Origin: Sphingomonas sp.
GTDB taxonomy: Bacteria > Pseudomonadota > Alphaproteobacteria > Sphingomonadales > Sphingomonadaceae
Assembly (NCBI RefSeq): GCF_017304615.1
Contig: NZ_JAFKLZ010000002.1
Coordinates: forward strand, 744,001 to 808,000
DNA length: 64,000 nucleotides
Direction: 5' to 3'
In this document: piece after piece, positions 59,416 to 64,000 of the stretch
Layout: the number at the start of each line of letters is the position of its first letter
Position numbering within the stretch: position 1 is the stretch's first letter
The notes under the pieces: model-generated
What the model saw: only the letters and a program-made list of their open reading frames with translations
What the model was told of the DNA's origin: nothing
Databases searched by the model: none
Translations under genes and position numbers: made by a program

Positions 59416-59964
59416 CTAGGCCGGCTCGCTCGCCGCCTTCGACCGTGCGGCAAAGCTCTTGCGCAGCTTTTGCAGCTTGGGCGGGATCACCGCGATGCAA
59501 TAGGGGTTACGCTGGCCTTCGCCTTCCCAATATTGCTGGTGATAATCCTCGGCCGGATACCATTCGGCCATCGGCTCGATCGTGGTGACGATCGGCGAGG
59601 GCCAGTTGGCGGCATTGCGCGCGATCGCCGCCTCGGCCTCCGCCCGCTGGGCATCGTCCGCCGGGAAGATCGCCGAGCGATATTGCGTCCCGACGTCGTT
59701 GCCCTGGCGGTTGAGGGTCGTCGGATCGTGCGTCGCGAAGAAGATGTCGAGCAGGTCGGCATAGGTCACCTGGCTCGCGTCGAACCCGACCCTGATCGCC
59801 TCGGCATGGCCGGTGACGCCGCTGCACACCTGTTTGTAGGTCGGGTTCGCGACGTGCCCGCCGATATAGCCGCTCTCGACGCTCTCGACGCCGATCACGT
59901 CCTTGTACACTGCCTCGGTGCACCAGAAGCAGCCGCCGGCCAGAGTCGCATAGTCGGTCGCCAT
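59416..59964 (-). CDS. msrA: Peptide methionine (S)-S-oxide reductase
   Basis: Repairs oxidised methionine. The 182-aa protein has the catalytic GGCFWCTE at residues 10-17 (nucleophile C12), GVESVESGYIGGH, YKQVCSGVTGHAEAIRVGFD, FFATHDPTTLNRQGNDVGTQ and the C-terminal YHQQYWEGEGQRNPYC with resolving Cys. ATG 59964 is chosen (GGAG 6 bases upstream); ATG 59967 is adjacent. No msrB gene is in the window. Divergent from galE. Confidence 0.96.
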   Translation of the reverse strand: MATDYATLAGGCFWCTEAVYKDVIGVESVESGYIGGHVANPTYKQVCSGVTGHAEAIRVGFDASQVTYADLLDIFFATHDPTTLNRQGNDVGTQYRSAIFPADDAQRAEAEAAIARNAANWPSPIVTTIEPMAEWYPAEDYHQQYWEGEGQRNPYCIAVIPPKLQKLRKSFAARSKAASEPA

Positions 59965-60031
59965 CATTCGCTCCTTTTCAAGTTGGTCCAGATATAGGTA
60001 GGGGCGGCGCCGACGGTAAGAGGATGCGGGC

Positions 60032-61027
60032 ATGAGCAAGGGTAGTGTGCTGGTCACGGGCGGCGCGGGCTATATCGGCAGCCACGCGGTGCTGGCGTTG
60101 CTTGACACCGGCTGGGACGTGGTGGTGGTCGACAACCTCACAACCGGGTTCGACTGGGCGGTCGACAAGCGCGCGACGTTGGTCCGCGCCAATATCGAGG
60201 ACGACGACGCGGTGCGCGGCGCGATGCGCGACCATAGTGTCGTTGCAGTGATGCACTTCGCCGGGTCGATCGTCGTGCCGGAGTCGGTCACCGACCCGCT
60301 CAAATATTACCGCAACAACACGGTCGCCAGCCGTGCGCTGATCGAAAGCGCGGTCGTGTCGGGCGTGAAGCATTTCATCTTCAGTTCGACCGCTGCGACT
60401 TATGGCGACGCCAAGAAGATCCCGGTCGCGGAGGACGACCCGACGATCCCGATCAATCCCTATGGCACGTCAAAGCTGATGACCGAGGCGATGCTGCGCG
60501 ACGTCGCGGCGGCGCATCCGATGAACTATTGCGCTCTCCGCTACTTCAACGTTGCGGGGGCTGATCCGCAGGGCCGCACCGGGCAATCGACCGCGGGCGC
60601 GACGCACTTGATCAAGGTCGCGGTCGAGGCCGCGACGGGCAAGCGCGAGTCGGTCAGCGTGTTCGGTACCGATTTCCCGACCCCCGACGGCACCGGTGTG
60701 CGCGACTATATCCATGTCAGCGACCTCGCCGCCGCGCACGTCCATGCGCTCGACCGGCTCATAGCGGTGCCGACCGAGAGCCTGACGATGAACGCCGGTT
60801 ACGGCCATGGCTATTCGGTGATGCAAGTGCTCGACGCGGTCGATCGCGTGACCAATCACGAGATCAAGCGCGTCATCGGCCCGCGCCGGCTGGGCGATTC
60901 CGCCGAGCTGGTGTCGGACAATCGCCGTATCCTGGCGACCTTGCCGTGGCAGCCGCGATATGACGACCTCGATCAGATCGTCCGCGACGCGCTGGCATGG
61001 GAGCGCAAGCTAGCCGAGCGCGGCTGA
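60032..61027 (+). CDS. galE: UDP-glucose 4-epimerase
   Basis: SDR-fold NAD-dependent epimerase of UDP-glucose and UDP-galactose (or the N-acetyl forms). The 331-aa protein has TGGAGYIGSH at residues 9-18, DNLTTGFDWAV, HFAGSIVVPESV, SSTAATYG and the YxxxK pair Y144-K148 in NPYGTSKLM, then ALRYFNVAGADPQGR and GTGVRDYIHVSDLAAAHVHA. AAGAGG lies 8 bases upstream. Convergent with the GH2 gene. Confidence 0.95.
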   Translation: MSKGSVLVTGGAGYIGSHAVLALLDTGWDVVVVDNLTTGFDWAVDKRATLVRANIEDDDAVRGAMRDHSVVAVMHFAGSIVVPESVTDPLKYYRNNTVASRALIESAVVSGVKHFIFSSTAATYGDAKKIPVAEDDPTIPINPYGTSKLMTEAMLRDVAAAHPMNYCALRYFNVAGADPQGRTGQSTAGATHLIKVAVEAATGKRESVSVFGTDFPTPDGTGVRDYIHVSDLAAAHVHALDRLIAVPTESLTMNAGYGHGYSVMQVLDAVDRVTNHEIKRVIGPRRLGDSAELVSDNRRILATLPWQPRYDDLDQIVRDALAWERKLAERG

Positions 61028-61051
61028 TCGCCCCTTCCCGGGTGTCCCGTC

Positions 61052-62959
61052 TCAGCGCTTCGCCATGTTGGCCTTGCCCGCATAATAGCTCCCTAGCACG
61101 TCGAACGCTTGTTTCCGCTGGCCGGTTTCGGAGATCAGGCCCTTGCGGTTCCAGCCCTGCTGGAAATCGGGATTCTGGCGGCGCGGCGAACGGAAATCCT
61201 TCAGGATCCAGGGCGACATGCCGCGCAGCGTCGGGATCTTGTCGACCATTCCCAACGTCTTGCGGTAGTATTCGGCCTGATATTCCTCTGAGAATTTCTG
61301 GGGCATGGTGCGCAGGTCGTGGAACCCTGCCTTTGCGTCAGCGCCAAATTCGGAAAAGATCAGCGGCTTGTTCGCCGGCACGCGGAAACTGAAACCCGCC
61401 AGATCGTCGAGCCGGTCGGGCGTGTACCACCCGAAATACGTGTTGATAGCGACCAGATCGAGCGCGTCGGCGAGCGGATCGGCCATCGCGATGACGGGCT
61501 TTCCGTCCGGTCCCTTGGAACGTTCGGTCAGCAACGCCGCGCTAACCAGCCGCGTATCGTCGAGCGCGCGCACGTCGCCCACCAGCGTGCGCAGGAAGGT
61601 GTTCCGCGCATCCGTCACCGGGGTTTCGTTGGCGACGCTCCAGATCGCGATCGAAGCCCGATTGCGGTCGCGCAGGATATTTTCCGCGATCATGTTGCGC
61701 GCGGTCGCCAGCGTGTCGGGGTTGGACCAGGCGACGCGCCAATAGACCGGCACCTCGCTCCACACGATGATGCCCATCTCGTCTGCCAGCCGAGTCATCA
61801 CTTCGCTGTGCGGATAATGGGCGAGCCGAACGTAATTGCCGTGCAGCCCGTCCCTGATCTCCCCGAGCAGCGCGCGGGCGGCGGCGGGCGTCATCGCGCG
61901 GGTCGGCTCGGCGCCCAGTTCCTCCTCGTGCAGCGACATGCCGCGCAGGAAGATCGGCTTGCCGTTGAGCAGGATGTCGGGGCCGCGCACCTCGATCGTG
62001 CGAAAGCCGATACGGTCGCGCCATTCGTCGCCGCCGGCGGTGATCGTCACGTCATAGAGCTTGGGCCGGTCGGGGGACCAGCGGATCAGCGCGCTGGGCG
62101 CTGCCGCGGTCGCGCGCCAGTCTCCCTTCGCATCGGTTGTCCCGGCAAGGTCGAGGCCCAACTCCGCGATGCGCAGGCGCACTGGGCGGTTGGCGGCCTG
62201 CGCCCCGTCGAGATGAGCGTCGATCGCCAGCTTGCCGTCGCGCGTCATCCGCACCCAGGCATCGTCGACATAGGTGTCGGGGGTCGAGATCAGCCGGACC
62301 GGCCGCGTGATGCCGCCATAATTCTCCCAGTCGGTGACGGGCGGCGGAACGGTTGCTTCGGTGGCCTGCGAATCGACGCCGACGGTGATCTGATTGTCGC
62401 CGTCGCGAAGCAGCTTCGTCACTTCGAACGCGAACGGCGTGAAGCCGCCTTCGTGCCGCCCGACGGGCTTGCCGTTGAGATAGACGACGGTCGAATAATT
62501 GGCCGCGCCGAAGCGGAGGAAATAGCGGCCCTTGCGGTTCACCGGCGCAGTGAACGTGCGCTGGTACCACATCAGCCCCTGATAATAACGCAGCTCGGGC
62601 GCTTCGGTCAGCCATGAGGAGGGCAGGGTGGTGACTGGCGACCTCGAGAGGTCGAACTCGTACATCGCAAGGCTATCGTCGCGCATCGCCTTGCTGACGT
62701 CGAGGTCGAGGTAGCGCAACTGGCTGTCGCCGGGCGTTTCGCCGTGGAAGCCGGCGATGCCCGCACGGAACGGATCGACCGAATAATGCCACGGCCCGGA
62801 CAAATCGAGACCGGGGCGCATGTCGGCGGATACGAGCAGGGGGCTGGTCTTGACCGTCGCCAGCGGCAGGTTGGCGGGAGCCGCCAGTTGCGCCGCCGCG
62901 GGCATCGCGCCGATCGCCGCTACGGCGATCAGCCGCCGGATCATCTTCACCATCTGCAC
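61052..62959 (-). CDS. Exported GH2 glycoside hydrolase, beta-glucuronidase-like
   Basis: A 635-aa periplasmic or secreted enzyme. Signal peptide around MIRRLIAVAAIGAMPAAAQ. The GH2 sandwich domain (~50-225) has WHYSVDP, YYQGLMWYQRTFTAP, FGAANYSTVVYLNGKPVGRH and EGGFTPFAFEV; then the Ig-like domain; the barrel has FLRGMSLHEEELGAEPTR, HYPHSEVMTRLADEMGIIVWSE, acid/base Glu in SVANETPVTDAR and nucleophile Glu in LIFSEFGADA. Neighbouring uxuA suggests glucuronide release. GTG 62959 is taken as start (GGGAGAG upstream); ATG 62953 or 62944 are alternatives. Confidence 0.87.
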   Translation of the reverse strand: MQMVKMIRRLIAVAAIGAMPAAAQLAAPANLPLATVKTSPLLVSADMRPGLDLSGPWHYSVDPFRAGIAGFHGETPGDSQLRYLDLDVSKAMRDDSLAMYEFDLSRSPVTTLPSSWLTEAPELRYYQGLMWYQRTFTAPVNRKGRYFLRFGAANYSTVVYLNGKPVGRHEGGFTPFAFEVTKLLRDGDNQITVGVDSQATEATVPPPVTDWENYGGITRPVRLISTPDTYVDDAWVRMTRDGKLAIDAHLDGAQAANRPVRLRIAELGLDLAGTTDAKGDWRATAAAPSALIRWSPDRPKLYDVTITAGGDEWRDRIGFRTIEVRGPDILLNGKPIFLRGMSLHEEELGAEPTRAMTPAAARALLGEIRDGLHGNYVRLAHYPHSEVMTRLADEMGIIVWSEVPVYWRVAWSNPDTLATARNMIAENILRDRNRASIAIWSVANETPVTDARNTFLRTLVGDVRALDDTRLVSAALLTERSKGPDGKPVIAMADPLADALDLVAINTYFGWYTPDRLDDLAGFSFRVPANKPLIFSEFGADAKAGFHDLRTMPQKFSEEYQAEYYRKTLGMVDKIPTLRGMSPWILKDFRSPRRQNPDFQQGWNRKGLISETGQRKQAFDVLGSYYAGKANMAKR

Positions 62960-62978
62960 GTCGCTCTCCCGTTAGTTA

Positions 62979-64000
62979 TTAGTCGGCGCGCTCCCGATCG
63001 CGCGCAAAGGCGATCCCGCGTTCCAATCCGCGAAGTTCGGCGAGACCCCGCATCCGGCCGAGCAGCGAGTAACCGGGGTTGGTCCGCTTCGGCAGGTCGT
63101 CGAGCATCTGATGGCCATGGTCCGGCCGCATCGGCAGCGACCGGCCGGTCCGTCGTTGCAGCCGGTGCACCGCGCCCACGATCGCCGCCATGTCAGCATC
63201 GCCTTCCAGGTGCGCGGCCTCGTGAAACGCGCTTCGCGCCTCGCGCTGGACCGACCGCAGATGCAGGAAGCCGATGCGGTCGCCGAGCCGATCGACCATT
63301 CCGGGCAAGTCGTTATCCGCTCGCACCCCGAACGACCCTGCGCAAAAGCACAGGCCGTTCGACGGGTTGGGCACCTGGGTGAACAGATGCGCGACATCGG
63401 CCTCCGTGCTGACGACGCGCGGCAGGCCGAACATCGGGAAGGGTGGATCGTCGGGATGCACGACCAGGCGGATGCCGGCTTCGTCCGCGACCGGGCAGAC
63501 GGCCTGAAGAAAGGCGATGTGGTTGCGGCGCAGCTCGTCCGGGCCGGTATCGGCATAGGTGCCGATCGCCGTCAGGAACTCGCCGGTCGTGAAGCTTTCC
63601 TCGCTGCCGGGCAGGCCGGCGATGATCGTCTGCGCCAGCGCCGCCCTGGCCGCATCGTCCATCGCATGGAACCGGCGCGCCGCCGCCTCCACCATATCGG
63701 GTGCATAGTCGGCCGTGGCGCCGGGCCGGCCGAGGATATGGATGTCGTAAGCGGCGACGGCCTCCAGCTCGAAGCGCAAAGCGAGCGCGCCGTCGGGCAT
63801 TTCCCAGGCCAGGTCGGTCCGCGTCCAGTCGAGCAGTGGCATGAAATTGTAGGTGACGACTGTGATCCCGCACGCCGCTAGATTGCGCAGGCTGTCGCGA
63901 TATTGCTCGATCAGCCGATCGTACCCGGCGCTGCGCGTCTTGATCGCTTCGTGCACGGGCAAGCTTTCGACGACGGTCCAGCCAAGCCCCGATCGTTCGA
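62979..64000 (-). CDS. uxuA: Mannonate dehydratase, C-terminal part (cut by window edge)
   Basis: Dehydrates D-mannonate to 2-keto-3-deoxygluconate in hexuronate breakdown. 340 codons are visible, lacking the first ~50 residues. Signatures: LAACGITVVTYNFMPLLDWT, FLQAVCPVADEAGIRLVVHPDDPP, NPSNGLCFCAGSFGVRADND, FLHLRSVQREARSAFHEAAH and LPMRPDHGHQMLDDLPKRTN, with the metal-binding His and Cys residues of UxuA. It is 19 bases upstream of the GH2 gene on the same strand, so glucuronide hydrolysis and catabolism are linked. Confidence 0.93.
   Translation of the reverse strand, partial: ERSGLGWTVVESLPVHEAIKTRSAGYDRLIEQYRDSLRNLAACGITVVTYNFMPLLDWTRTDLAWEMPDGALALRFELEAVAAYDIHILGRPGATADYAPDMVEAAARRFHAMDDAARAALAQTIIAGLPGSEESFTTGEFLTAIGTYADTGPDELRRNHIAFLQAVCPVADEAGIRLVVHPDDPPFPMFGLPRVVSTEADVAHLFTQVPNPSNGLCFCAGSFGVRADNDLPGMVDRLGDRIGFLHLRSVQREARSAFHEAAHLEGDADMAAIVGAVHRLQRRTGRSLPMRPDHGHQMLDDLPKRTNPGYSLLGRMRGLAELRGLERGIAFARDRERAD

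Noticed and set aside
1..64000. CRISPR arrays, prophage, insertion sequences, integrases
   Set aside because: No direct-repeat arrays, transposase, integrase or phage structural genes were found on either strand.

Overview
The window is dense, high-GC chromosomal DNA from an alphaproteobacterium, most likely a sphingomonad (Sphingomonas or a relative). This is inferred from gene content and order: DUF3576 lipoprotein-leuS, DUF721-DsbA-smc, nadD-rsfS-rlmH-envC-ctpA-dsbB-coq7, xth-ribA, a ZnuD-type TonB receptor beside a DUF2946 protein, and a GTTC-N7-GTTC LexA box of the alphaproteobacterial type. About 70 protein genes and one tRNA are packed with few gaps. No gap exceeds 300 bases. I saw no prophage, IS element, CRISPR array or rRNA, so this reads as core genome.

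Layout. 1-12 kb: 5' part of leuS with its lipoprotein partner, a TMP-synthase-like gene, yggS-HAD, xth-ribA, ftsK-lolA, ubiH and aguB. 12-24 kb: family 5 uracil-DNA glycosylase, folK running into tRNA-Lys, a metal-uptake pair (DUF2946 plus TonB receptor) beside a CDF exporter, small secreted or membrane proteins, a VOC protein, RNA ligase family protein, ung, esterase, a 35-aa membrane protein behind a sigma-54-like promoter, a GGDEF protein and a peroxiredoxin. 24-36 kb: hisN, DUF3667, proA, then a long plus-strand run (aldo/keto reductase, nadD, rsfS, rlmH, envC, ctpA, dsbB, coq7, then membrane and unknown proteins and a DJ-1 protein). 36-50 kb: dedA, an unknown lipoprotein, the radical-SAM plus DUF4130-UdgX operon, smc, DsbA, DUF721, mutY, serine hydrolase-nudC-VOC and glmM. 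50-64 kb: a carboxylate symporter with an aldo/keto reductase, POT peptide transporter, nitroreductase, GntR regulator, acyl-CoA dehydrogenase with arylamine N-acetyltransferase, tsaC, msrA, galE, and a hexuronate locus (GH2 hydrolase and uxuA) cut by the window edge.

The most interesting system is the two-gene operon at 38045-40710: a radical-SAM protein with a C-terminal helix-hairpin-helix region, followed by a DUF4130-UdgX fusion carrying the KRRIH loop used by UdgX enzymes to bond covalently to uracil-DNA. A perfect GTTC-N7-GTTC box lies 3 bases upstream of the first gene's start codon, so the operon is probably SOS-regulated. The window also holds two other uracil-DNA glycosylases, mutY and xth.

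Other points: nadD has no ATG, GTG or TTG start compatible with its nucleotide-binding motif and seems to begin at ACG. The folK stop codon lies inside tRNA-Lys. Several convergent or tightly coupled genes overlap by 4 bases.
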